From Proteiniphilum sp. UBA5283 (GTDB lineage: Bacteria > Bacteroidota > Bacteroidia > Bacteroidales > Dysgonomonadaceae), in assembly GCA_002408485.1 (NCBI GenBank), contig DHSP01000020.1, positions 1,815-49,088 on the forward strand: a stretch of 47,274 nt of DNA, given 5' to 3'. Numbering within the stretch: position 1 is the stretch's first letter; every line of letters starts with the position of its first letter. Shown here piece by piece: positions 26,205-33,822 of the stretch. Under the pieces are notes generated by a model, which was given only the letters and a program-made list of their open reading frames with translations, had not been told where the DNA came from and did no database searches. The position numbers were made by a program, and so were the translations under genes.

Positions 26205-27140
26205 TTACAACTCTCCCAGTTGTTTAATTTCACGTATGTTGAAAGGTGTTGCCTGATATACGAAGTAGTTCAACCAGTTAATGTATAGCAGGTTGGCGTG
26301 CGAGCGCCACTGGACAAGGGGCGGTTGCCTTGGATCGTTGTCTCTGTAGTAATTTAGAGGGATTGATACAGAGTCCATCCCTTTTTCCATATCCCGCACG
26401 TACTCGTTATGCAGAGTCAGAGGCGAATATTCAGAATGGCCGGTTACATAGAACTCCCTTCCGCCACGGGAACAGGCAATATAGAGACCCGCCTGGTCTG
26501 ATTCGGATAGGATTGTTAGTCCCGGCTGTTGCCTCACCTCTTCGGAAAGAATGGTTGTGTGACGGCTGTGAGGAGCATAAAACTCATCGTCGAATCCACG
26601 GAACAGAGAAAAAGAAGGGTCATTAATCGTGTGTTTGAAAACGCCGAACAGCTTTTTCTCTAACGGGTATTTGTTGATGCCGTAGAAGTGATACAATGCT
26701 GCCTGCGCTGCCCAGCATATATAAAAGGTGGAGGTGACATGCGTGCGGGCCCAGTCCAGAATATGCGTAAGCTCGTTCCAGTACTTTACCTCCTCGAAGG
26801 GGAGCATCTCAACCGGCGCTCCGGTAATAATCATTCCGTCGTAGTAGGTGTTTCTTATCCTGGAAAATTTGGTGTAAAACGACATCAGATGTTCTATAGG
26901 CGTATTTTTGGGAGTGTGTGTGGACAACCCCAGAAACTCAACTTCGACCTGAAGCGGAGAGTTGGAAAGCAGTCGTATAAGATCAGTCTCCGTGGTGATC
27001 TTGAGAGGCATGAGGTTGAGGATCAGTATTTTTAAAGGACGAATGTCTTGTGTGGAGGCGCGGAAGTCGTCCATCACGAAGATATTCTCTTTTTTCAGCA
27101 TTTCAATTGCAGGCAGTTTGTCGGGTAAATTGACAGGCAT
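26205..27140 (-). CDS. metA: Homoserine O-acyltransferase (MetA), predicted acetyl-CoA-specific
   Basis: A 311-residue MetA-family enzyme for the first committed step of methionine synthesis. It has the class I glutamine-amidotransferase-like fold with Cys142 in ICWAAQAALY and His235 and Glu237 in VTGHSEYS as the catalytic set. Position 111 is Glu (ITGAPVE), the residue that in Bacillus cereus MetA directs acetyl-CoA use, where E. coli has Gly and uses succinyl-CoA. It should therefore make O-acetylhomoserine despite the usual label of succinyltransferase. It lies 47 bases after the flavin reductase gene on the same strand. No SAM riboswitch fits in that gap. Confidence 0.93.
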   Translation of the reverse strand: MPVNLPDKLPAIEMLKKENIFVMDDFRASTQDIRPLKILILNLMPLKITTETDLIRLLSNSPLQVEVEFLGLSTHTPKNTPIEHLMSFYTKFSRIRNTYYDGMIITGAPVEMLPFEEVKYWNELTHILDWARTHVTSTFYICWAAQAALYHFYGINKYPLEKKLFGVFKHTINDPSFSLFRGFDDEFYAPHSRHTTILSEEVRQQPGLTILSESDQAGLYIACSRGGREFYVTGHSEYSPLTLHNEYVRDMEKGMDSVSIPLNYYRDNDPRQPPLVQWRSHANLLYINWLNYFVYQATPFNIREIKQLGEL

Positions 27141-27187
27141 GATGTAAATGTGTGTATATGGGCTGGGTTGACATACCCAGTCTGTTG

Positions 27188-27766
27188 TTATTTTTTCTTT
27201 TTCTTCTTTCTCTGTACGCTCCAGCCAAACTTGCCGATTCTTTTTCCCAGACCGTAATAATGGCCGTGGGAGTAGGCCAGCAATCCGGCTTTTTGCATGT
27301 CGAAGCGTCCGGTAGCGGGGTCGAGATACTGATCGTCAGCCTTCACGTTGACCACCTCTGAGATGAACATGTCGTGTGACCCCAGCCGCATGATCTCTTT
27401 GACGCGGCACTCAATGCAGACCGGACTCTCTTCGATGAGTGGCGCCCCTACAACGGAAGCCTTGCCAACCGTCAGGCCCATTTCCGCGAACTTGTTGTAA
27501 TCTCTCCCGGAGCGGACGCCACACCAATCGGTAGCCCGTGCCAGGGCCTCCGTCGTGAGGTTGATCACGTACTCGCCTGCACGCTTGATGATTTCATAGG
27601 AGTGGCGTGACGGCCTCACGGAGATGTAGCACATGGGCGGATCGGAGCAGATGGTGCCCACCCAGCTCACGGTAATGATATTATGTTCGTCGGGATTGCT
27701 GCCGCAGCTTATCAGTGCTGCAGGCAGGGGGTAAATCATTGTACCCGGTTTCCAGTCCTGTTTCAT
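27188..27766 (-). CDS. Flavin reductase-like FMN-binding protein
   Basis: A 192-residue split-barrel flavin-binding protein. NIITVSWVGTICSDPPMCYISVRPSRHSYEII is typical of the family's FMN-binding strand region (here about 29-60), followed by EYVINLTTE, CGVRSGRDYNKF and the later HDMFISEVVNV. Such proteins reduce flavin with NAD(P)H or act as flavoproteins of unknown substrate. It ends in a lysine run (RKKKKKK). It lies between pyrI and metA on the same strand, about 85 bases after pyrI, with no clear functional link to either. Confidence 0.85.
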   Translation of the reverse strand: MKQDWKPGTMIYPLPAALISCGSNPDEHNIITVSWVGTICSDPPMCYISVRPSRHSYEIIKRAGEYVINLTTEALARATDWCGVRSGRDYNKFAEMGLTVGKASVVGAPLIEESPVCIECRVKEIMRLGSHDMFISEVVNVKADDQYLDPATGRFDMQKAGLLAYSHGHYYGLGKRIGKFGWSVQRKKKKKK

Positions 27767-27810
27767 ATTTCTTGACAGCCGATATCCACCTTCCGGCGTT
27801 TTGTTTGCAT

Positions 27811-27850
27811 GTTTAAACGTTCATATCTACAAACGTATACACGTTCAAAC
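27811..27850. promoter_or_regulatory. Inverted repeat between pyrI and the flavin reductase gene
   Basis: GTTTAAACGT (27811-27820) and ACGTTCAAAC (27841-27850) are inverted repeats differing at one position, 20 bases apart, with a further AAACGTATAC between. It begins directly after the pyrI stop. It could be an operator for the flavin reductase or a weak terminator without a T-run. Confidence 0.3.
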
Positions 27851-28306
27851 TTAAATCAGTTCAATTTCCTCTTTCCGAACCTTTAGTTCACAGTAATGGC
27901 ACTGAAGTTCTACCTTTTCCTTGTCTATCACATGAAACCGGGTTTTCATCGGTTCGTTGTTTGTGATACATTTCGGATTGTTGCATTTCACGATCTCGAT
28001 GATCTCATCGGGAAGCACAACCTTTTTCTTTTCCACGACATCGAAGTTGCGGATGATATTCAGGTTCACGTTAGGAGCAATAAGTGCGATGCGATTGATC
28101 TCATCTTCCCGGAAAAATTTATCGGAAACTTTAATCAGTCCCTTCTTGCCAATTTTGTTGCTGTTGAGGTTGTTGCCTATCGTGATGCGATTATCCAGCT
28201 TCTGTAGCTGAAGCAGTGAGACCACTTTGAAAACCGCGTCGGTAGGGATGTGATCGATGGCTGTTCCGTTTTCGAGTGCAGCAACCTGTAATTCTTTTCT
28301 CATCAT
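27851..28306 (-). CDS. pyrI: Aspartate carbamoyltransferase regulatory subunit
   Basis: A 151-residue PyrI, which binds CTP or ATP and tunes the catalytic subunit in pyrimidine synthesis. The N-terminal allosteric domain has GTAIDHIP and the C-terminal domain has four zinc-binding cysteines (Cys108, 113, 136 and 139; CNNPKC and CHYC). Two adjacent ATGs exist (28306 and 28303). It follows pyrB after 14 bases, the classic pyrBI operon order. Confidence 0.95.
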   Translation of the reverse strand: MMRKELQVAALENGTAIDHIPTDAVFKVVSLLQLQKLDNRITIGNNLNSNKIGKKGLIKVSDKFFREDEINRIALIAPNVNLNIIRNFDVVEKKKVVLPDEIIEIVKCNNPKCITNNEPMKTRFHVIDKEKVELQCHYCELKVRKEEIELI

Positions 28307-28320
28307 AATTCCGTGTTACG

Positions 28321-29238
28321 TTATTTCACCTCAATATCCATCAAGTCACAGATGACAGCCTGGCGGGTATACATTCCATTTTTGGCCTGTTGGAAATAGT
28401 AGGCTTTGGGATTGTCGTCCACATCCTGACTGATCTCCTTCACCCGGGGAAGCGGATGCAGTACCCGCAGGTTTTCCTTCGAATCATCCAGCATATCGTT
28501 ATGCAGCACGTACACGTTCTTTACTTTCTCATACTCCATCAGGTCCGTAAAGCGTTCTTTCTGTACACGGGTCATGTACAGTATGTCGGCGCTGTTGATT
28601 GACTCGGGAGAAAAGTCGGTAAACTCGTTGTACGCAATTTGCTTTTGGTCACAGAATACTTTGTATTTGTCGGGGATGTGCAACTCCTCGGGCGCAACGA
28701 AGTTAAAAGTGGGAGAGAAATGCGATAGCCCCTGGATGAGTGAATGCACGGCACGTCCATATTTCAGGTCACCCACGATGGTTACCGTGAGGTTTTCCAA
28801 TGTACCCTGTGTCTCGTAGATGGTGAACAGGTCGAGCATCGTTTGTGTGGGATGCTGATTGGATCCGTCACCGGCGTTGACAACCGGAATGGGGGATATT
28901 TCCGAGGCATAGCGTGCCGAGCCTTCGAGGTGGTGCCGCATGATGATCAGGTCGGCATAATTGCCGACCATCATGATGGTATCTTTCAGCGACTCCCCCT
29001 TGGTGGAGCTGCTGGTAGCTGCATCGGAGAAGCCAATGATGCGTCCCCTGAGCCTGTTGACAGCGGTTTCAAAGCTGAGGCGTGTGCGTGTGGAGGGTTC
29101 AAAGAAAAGCGTGGCACACACCTTTCCTTGTAACAGATCACGATCGGGTTGTTGTTTAAATCTGGACGCACTTTCGAGGATCCGAAAAATATCGTCCCGG
29201 CTATAATCATCAATATTTACCAAGCTTTTGGGATGCAT
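28321..29238 (-). CDS. pyrB: Aspartate carbamoyltransferase catalytic subunit
   Basis: A 305-residue enzyme joining carbamoyl phosphate and aspartate to carbamoyl-aspartate, the first committed step of UMP synthesis. The carbamoyl-phosphate site FFEPSTRTRLSFE (about 46-58) is intact, with the SSTKGESLKDT loop carrying the conserved Ser-Lys from the neighbouring subunit and HPLPRVKEI near the C-terminus. It pairs with pyrI downstream. No leader peptide or attenuator was seen in the short upstream gap to 29311. Confidence 0.96.
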   Translation of the reverse strand: MHPKSLVNIDDYSRDDIFRILESASRFKQQPDRDLLQGKVCATLFFEPSTRTRLSFETAVNRLRGRIIGFSDAATSSSTKGESLKDTIMMVGNYADLIIMRHHLEGSARYASEISPIPVVNAGDGSNQHPTQTMLDLFTIYETQGTLENLTVTIVGDLKYGRAVHSLIQGLSHFSPTFNFVAPEELHIPDKYKVFCDQKQIAYNEFTDFSPESINSADILYMTRVQKERFTDLMEYEKVKNVYVLHNDMLDDSKENLRVLHPLPRVKEISQDVDDNPKAYYFQQAKNGMYTRQAVICDLMDIEVK

Positions 29239-29311
29239 GAGTCTGTCTGTTTTGTAATGTTTTTTCTGAATGTGAAAGCCCTGTCTCGTGTGACAAAAAT
29301 CTAAAAAAGGA

Positions 29312-30514
29312 TCAGACTTCCAGATCTACGTCGAACAGTTCGTGCCAGGGTAATCCTTGCTTGTTAAGCTGTTCCATAAACGGATCGGGATTGAATTCCT
29401 CCACGTTATAAACACCCGGTTTTTTCCAAAGGCCTTTCAAAAACATCATGGCACCGATGGTGGCCGGAACGCCGGTCGTGTAGCTCACTCCCTGGGCGCC
29501 GGTTTCTTTGTAGGCTTCCTCGTGACTGCAGTTGTTATAGATGTAATAAGTACGTTCTTTTCCATCTTTCATTCCACGGATGCGGCAGCCGATAGAAGTC
29601 TGTCCGGTATAGTTTTCTCCCAGCTCACCCGGATCGGGAAGCACTGCTTTCAGAAATTGTATGGGGACGATCTTCTGCCCGTTGTATTCTACTTCATCGA
29701 TGCGTGCCATGCCGATGTTTTGGATTACCCGTAAGTGGGTGAGGTATTCCTGTCCGAAGGTCATCCAGAAGCGGGCACGCTTCAGGGTGGGGAAGTTTTT
29801 TACCAGCGACTCCAGCTCCTCGTGATAGATCACATAGGAATCTTTTGGTCCGATCTCAGGGTAGGTGAGGGGTTTGTGGATTTCATGGGGTTCTGTTGTC
29901 ACCCATTCTCCGTTTTCCCAGTACTTTCCTTTTTGGGTTACTTCGCGAATGTTGATTTCGGGATTGAAGTTGGTGGCAAATGCCTTGCCATGATCTCCTG
30001 CGTTGCAGTCCACAATATCGAGATAGTGTATTTCGTCGAAATGATGTTTGGCAGCATAGGCTGTGAAGATGCTGGTTACACCCGGGTCGAAGCCACAGCC
30101 CAGAATGGCTGTAAGGCCAGCTTTCTCAAATCTTTCGCGGTAAGCCCATTGCCATTTGTATTCAAATTTGGCTTCGTCTTTCGGCTCGTAGTTGGCCGTA
30201 TCGAGGTAGTTCACCCCCGCCTCCAGGCAGGCCTCCATGATGGTGAGATCCTGATAGGGCAAAGCCACATTGATCACGATCTCCGGCTTGAATTTGTGGA
30301 AGAGTGACACCAGTTCCGGCACGTTGTCGGCATCTACCCTCGCTGTATGAATGGTGACCCCTGTGCGCCGTTTTACGTCTTCTGCAATGGCATCACATTT
30401 GCTTTTTGTGCGGCTGGCCAGCATGATATCCGTAAATATCCGGTTGTTCTGTGCTACCTTGTTGGCAACTACTGTTCCCACACCTCCGGCACCAATGATA
30501 AGTACTTTTCCCAT
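29312..30514 (-). CDS. Carboxynorspermidine / saccharopine dehydrogenase-family enzyme
   Basis: A 400-residue protein with an N-terminal Rossmann motif (VLIIGAGGVGTVVANKVAQ) and a C-terminal substrate domain. GCGFDPGVTSIFTAYAA, VDCNAGDHGKAFATNFNPEINIREV-type segments (about 178-202) and YTTGVPATIGAMMFLKGLW match carboxynorspermidine dehydrogenase, which condenses a diamine with aspartate semialdehyde for spermidine-type polyamines. That is the usual route in Bacteroidetes; a lysine-pathway role is less likely. The partner decarboxylase gene is not in this window. A -7 box lies upstream, in the divergent gap shared with the mechanosensitive channel gene. Confidence 0.88.
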   Translation of the reverse strand: MGKVLIIGAGGVGTVVANKVAQNNRIFTDIMLASRTKSKCDAIAEDVKRRTGVTIHTARVDADNVPELVSLFHKFKPEIVINVALPYQDLTIMEACLEAGVNYLDTANYEPKDEAKFEYKWQWAYRERFEKAGLTAILGCGFDPGVTSIFTAYAAKHHFDEIHYLDIVDCNAGDHGKAFATNFNPEINIREVTQKGKYWENGEWVTTEPHEIHKPLTYPEIGPKDSYVIYHEELESLVKNFPTLKRARFWMTFGQEYLTHLRVIQNIGMARIDEVEYNGQKIVPIQFLKAVLPDPGELGENYTGQTSIGCRIRGMKDGKERTYYIYNNCSHEEAYKETGAQGVSYTTGVPATIGAMMFLKGLWKKPGVYNVEEFNPDPFMEQLNKQGLPWHELFDVDLEV

Positions 30515-30611
30515 AAGTGTCTTTTTATTTTGCAGTTAATTGATTTTCTCCTTTGTGCATCTTGCTTCAGATAATTGTCGAACGCTCTGTCAGCTGCATG
30601 CAGATTTCCTA

Positions 30612-30619
30612 CAAATATA
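30612..30619 (-). promoter_or_regulatory. -7 box upstream of the carboxynorspermidine dehydrogenase gene
   Basis: On the minus strand TATATTTG matches TAnnTTTG about 98 bases before the start; no TTG lies at the right distance, so the -33 element is weak. Confidence 0.35.
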
Positions 30620-30665
30620 CAATGAATCTGTGAATCCAGAGAAAAATGGAATTAAAAAAAGCAGG

Positions 30666-30697
30666 TTTGGGAAAAAGCGTTAATAATTTTATCTTTG
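30666..30697 (+). promoter_or_regulatory. Bacteroidetes promoter for the mechanosensitive channel gene
   Basis: TTTG (30666-30669), a 20-base spacer and TATCTTTG (30690-30697) match the consensus exactly, 37 bases before the ATG at 30735. It is one of the clearest promoters in the window. Confidence 0.7.
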
Positions 30698-30734
30698 TAA
30701 TATTAACGACCAAAACTTAAAGATCATCCTTTCT

Positions 30735-32030
30735 ATGAACGAAGAAAAAATAGAACAGATTTCCCGCTCCACCAATGCAATCAGCGACTGGTCAATACAA
30801 TTTCTCAAAAATCTTGGTATTTCCGATAACTGGGTAAAGTATATCAACCTGATTTTTTTGATCTTTGTCGTTGTCGTACTTGTGTTTGTGGTTCAGTACC
30901 TCACACGGGTTATTTTGCAGGCCATCCTAAACCGCTCGGCAAAGCTATCCCGTGCGGAAATATTGAAAAACCTGTCTGTCAGGAAATTTCCCCATTTTCT
31001 TGCCATGATCGTTCCATTCAGTCTGGTAAAGGGAGCCATACCCATTATTTTTGATCAATTTCCGAAGACAATGGTTTTTGTGGATAAATTGGCCGACATC
31101 TACCTGATATTTTATGTTATATGGCTTATCATGTCGGTTATCAATGCTTCAGCCGACACCTTCCGGATGAAGCCGAACCTGATGGATAAACCCATTGACA
31201 GCTATGTACAGGTCGTGAAAATTATTTTGAATATCATCGGCTTCGTCGTCCTTTTTTCAATCCTTACAGGACAGAATCCTACTGTCATCATCACAGGGCT
31301 TGGAGCCGCTTCTGCCATCCTGATGCTCATATTTAAAGACACCATATTGGGCTTCGTAGCCAGCCTGCAGGTGTCGGCAAATGATATGGTACGGATTGGA
31401 GACTGGATTACGATGCCCAAGTATGGTGCCGATGGAGACGTGATCCAGATTACACTTTCCACCGTGAAGATTCGTAATTTCGACAAGACCATCACGACCA
31501 TTCCCCCCTATACACTGGTGTCGGATTCATTTCAGAACTGGCGGGGTATGCAGGATGCAGGTGGGAGGAGACTCAAGCGGGCTGTGTTTGTGAAGCAGTC
31601 GACCATTCGGTTTATCCGCGATGAAGAACTGGAGAAACTCGGGAAGATTCAGTATATCTCAGAGTACATTCGTACACGCAGCAAAGAAATTGATGACTAT
31701 AATAAGGAATCGAAAGCTGATAAGTCGCTGGCTATCAATGGTAGGAACCTGACTAACATGGGGGTCTACCGTCATTACATAAAAAACTATTTAAGCAATC
31801 ACCCCCATGTCCACAAGGAAATGCTGATGTTGGTACGTCAGCTGCAACCCACTTCGAAAGGACTCCCGCTGGAGCTCTATTTCTTTACAAATACAACAAA
31901 CTGGCTGCAATATGAGGATATCTCGTCCGATGTCTTTGACCATATTACGGCTGCAGCCCGTTATTTTGATCTTGAGCTTTACGAAGATATTTCGAATCCT
32001 GTGATGGCTTCGGTATGCAGTGAACGCTGA
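30735..32030 (+). CDS. MscS-family mechanosensitive channel, YbdG-like
   Basis: A 431-residue inner-membrane channel opening under membrane tension to release solutes after osmotic downshock. Five hydrophobic segments come first (about 35-60, 83-105, 118-140, 163-182, 186-205). The pore-lining helix and following beta domain carry the MscS signature (GLGAASAILMLIFKDTILGFVASLQVSANDMVRIGDWI). An extra segment in the C-terminal domain (about 290-350, EYIRTRSKEIDDYNKES) and the ending LPLELYFFTNTTNW are typical of the YbdG branch, which has small conductance. It is a single-gene unit. Confidence 0.9.
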   Translation: MNEEKIEQISRSTNAISDWSIQFLKNLGISDNWVKYINLIFLIFVVVVLVFVVQYLTRVILQAILNRSAKLSRAEILKNLSVRKFPHFLAMIVPFSLVKGAIPIIFDQFPKTMVFVDKLADIYLIFYVIWLIMSVINASADTFRMKPNLMDKPIDSYVQVVKIILNIIGFVVLFSILTGQNPTVIITGLGAASAILMLIFKDTILGFVASLQVSANDMVRIGDWITMPKYGADGDVIQITLSTVKIRNFDKTITTIPPYTLVSDSFQNWRGMQDAGGRRLKRAVFVKQSTIRFIRDEELEKLGKIQYISEYIRTRSKEIDDYNKESKADKSLAINGRNLTNMGVYRHYIKNYLSNHPHVHKEMLMLVRQLQPTSKGLPLELYFFTNTTNWLQYEDISSDVFDHITAAARYFDLELYEDISNPVMASVCSER

Positions 32031-32080
32031 AAAGGCGTACATTGCACTATAAAAGATCCATTTTATTCCCAAATGAGATC

Positions 32081-32124
32081 AATTTGTCCTCAGGATGGGT
32101 AAAATTTGTCCTCAGGATGGGTAA
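32081..32124. repeat. Perfect 22-bp tandem repeat before the KAS III promoter
   Basis: Two identical 22-bp units (32081-32102 and 32103-32124) sit side by side, each starting AATTTG, containing the 9-bp palindrome TCCTCAGGA and ending GGGTAA. The pair ends one base before the candidate -33 TTG (32126-32128). A unit length of about two helical turns places both copies on the same face of the DNA, as expected for paired operator sites. Confidence 0.75.
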
Positions 32125-32125
32125 A

Positions 32126-32159
32126 TTGGATATCAAGTGAATTAAATTATTTACCTTTG
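32126..32159 (+). promoter_or_regulatory. Candidate Bacteroidetes promoter for the KAS III gene
   Basis: TTG (32126-32128) and TACCTTTG (32152-32159) fit the consensus except that the spacer is 23 bases, slightly long. A suboptimal spacer next to paired sites would suit an activator-dependent promoter. The remaining leader to 32278 has no gene. Confidence 0.45.
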
Positions 32160-32278
32160 TATTCAAAACTCTGAATTCGGAAAATTAAAGCAGGATATTC
32201 AGAATAGAGAGTGCATACTTATCACAGTTGTTCAGGGTTTCGGTAACCCCGCCAGTTCTGTGATACTCCAATAAGTAA

Positions 32279-33370
32279 ATGAAAAAGATGAAAAGATTGT
32301 ATAGCGTTTTTACCGGAACAGGCAGCTATGTGCCTACAAAGCAGATCAAGAATGACTATTTTCATACGTATGAGTTTTATGATTCGACGGGAGAAAAACT
32401 GACAACCCCCAACGAGGAGATCACCCGTAAGTTTGAAGAGATCACCACGATTGCCGAGCGCCGTTATGCCGAAGATGACCAGGTGACGACTGATCTGGCA
32501 CTTGTGGCTTCCGAGAGGGCTCTGGAGGCAGCTGGCGTGGAGCGGGAAGAACTCGATTACATCATTTTTGCACACAATTTTGGTGAAACGAAGGTGGATA
32601 ATGTACGCATGGATGTCTTGCCAACGTTGGCTGCCCGTCTGAAACAAAAGCTGGGTATCGCAAACCCCTCGGCTGTGGCTTATGATGTGTTGTATGGTTG
32701 TCCCGGATGGATCCAGGCCGTGATTCAGGCTGATTACTATCTTCGTTCGGGCGAGGCGAAAAAAATATTGGTGGTGGGTGCAGACGTGTTGTCGCGTGTA
32801 GCGGATCCGCACGACCGTGACAGCATGATTTATGCAGACGGCGCCGGAGCAGCCGTTATGGAAGCACGTGAGAGCGATGAGCCCGTCGGCATCATGGGAC
32901 ACAACTCACGCAGCGATGCATTGGATTATGTGAATATGCTCCATATGGGGTATTCTTATAATCCTGCATTGGCAGAGAAAAAAGATTATTACCTGAAGAT
33001 GAATGGGCGCCGTCTGTATCAGTATGCGCTTGAGAATGTACCCAAGGCTATAAAGGCAGGTCTCGACAAGCTGCAGCTGCATATTAACCAAATCAGCAAG
33101 GTGCTTATCCATCAGGCAAACGGAAAGATGGACGATGCCATTCTGTCCCGGTTGTTTAAGCTTTATAACATGAAGGATATGCCGGAAAGCATCATGCCAA
33201 TGACTATTTCCTGGCTTGGCAACTCTTCGGTTGCCACCGTACCCACGTTGCTTGATCTGGTTACCCGCAGAAAGATGGACGGGCATGACCTGAAGAGCGG
33301 CGACAACATTGTGCTGGCTTCGGTGGGTGCAGGAATGAATATTAACAGCATCGTCTACAGGATCCCTTAG
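32279..33370 (+). CDS. 3-oxoacyl-ACP synthase III (KAS III) family protein, orphan
   Basis: A 363-residue thiolase-fold condensing enzyme. The catalytic triad is complete: Cys141 (VLYGCPGW), His278 (LIHQANGKM) and Asn315 (WLGNSSVATVP). Residues 30-60 form an insert (YEFYDSTGEKLTTPNEE) longer than in FabH, and the region GETKVDNVRMDVLPTLA also differs, so it is probably not the housekeeping initiator of fatty acid synthesis. KAS III-like enzymes can condense acyl-CoA with other acceptors to make branched lipids, signals or resorcinols. No acyl carrier protein or other lipid gene is adjacent. A second in-frame ATG at 32288 is possible. Confidence 0.85.
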   Translation: MKKMKRLYSVFTGTGSYVPTKQIKNDYFHTYEFYDSTGEKLTTPNEEITRKFEEITTIAERRYAEDDQVTTDLALVASERALEAAGVEREELDYIIFAHNFGETKVDNVRMDVLPTLAARLKQKLGIANPSAVAYDVLYGCPGWIQAVIQADYYLRSGEAKKILVVGADVLSRVADPHDRDSMIYADGAGAAVMEARESDEPVGIMGHNSRSDALDYVNMLHMGYSYNPALAEKKDYYLKMNGRRLYQYALENVPKAIKAGLDKLQLHINQISKVLIHQANGKMDDAILSRLFKLYNMKDMPESIMPMTISWLGNSSVATVPTLLDLVTRRKMDGHDLKSGDNIVLASVGAGMNINSIVYRIP

Positions 33371-33377
33371 TGGCTTG

Positions 33378-33815
33378 TTAGTCTGTTTCCTGTAGGCTAA
33401 GTCGATACACGTTTGATTCCCTTTGAGTGAATCCCATTTTCCGGTATAGCTTGTTGGCTGCTATCCGGGCCGGGTGAGAGGTGAGATCGATCTTTAGGGC
33501 TCTTTTTTTGCGGGCCAGTTGGATGGCGTAAGAGATCAGTGCTTTTCCCACCCCTTTTCCACGGGCGTCTTTGTCAACAACCACATCTTCAATATATGCC
33601 TTCGGCCCCGTAGGAATGTGGTAAAAAACAAGTGTGAGTGTGCCGATTACGTCCTCATTTTCGGTGGCGACAAGAAGACAGGTGTCTTCCGACCGGATTA
33701 CCTGTTCCAACTCCTCAAACGAAGGATATGTCTCTTTCCCCGTTAGCTGGGGCATGAGTCTCCTGAAATCAGATACTACGCTCTCGTCTATGCGGGTGAT
33801 TCTGTCAATTTTCAT
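33378..33815 (-). CDS. GNAT-family N-acetyltransferase
   Basis: A 145-residue acetyltransferase with the acetyl-CoA-binding motif DARGKGVGKALISYAIQLAR (about 84-103) after a beta-strand segment (AYIEDVVVDK), and HPARIAANKLYRKMGF near the end. The substrate is not known. It lies 7 bases after the FemAB-like gene on the same strand, so the two are cotranscribed. It ends 7 bases from the convergent KAS III stop. Confidence 0.86.
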   Translation of the reverse strand: MKIDRITRIDESVVSDFRRLMPQLTGKETYPSFEELEQVIRSEDTCLLVATENEDVIGTLTLVFYHIPTGPKAYIEDVVVDKDARGKGVGKALISYAIQLARKKRALKIDLTSHPARIAANKLYRKMGFTQRESNVYRLSLQETD

Positions 33816-33822
33816 ACAATAT

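Noticed and set aside
27141..27187. A SAM riboswitch before metA
   Set aside because: Only 47 bases separate metA from the upstream gene and none of the expected pseudoknot elements is present; only a small hairpin (CTGGGT/ACCCAG) is seen.
32031..32278. A CRISPR array suggested by the tandem repeat
   Set aside because: There are only two directly adjacent copies with no spacers and no cas genes nearby.
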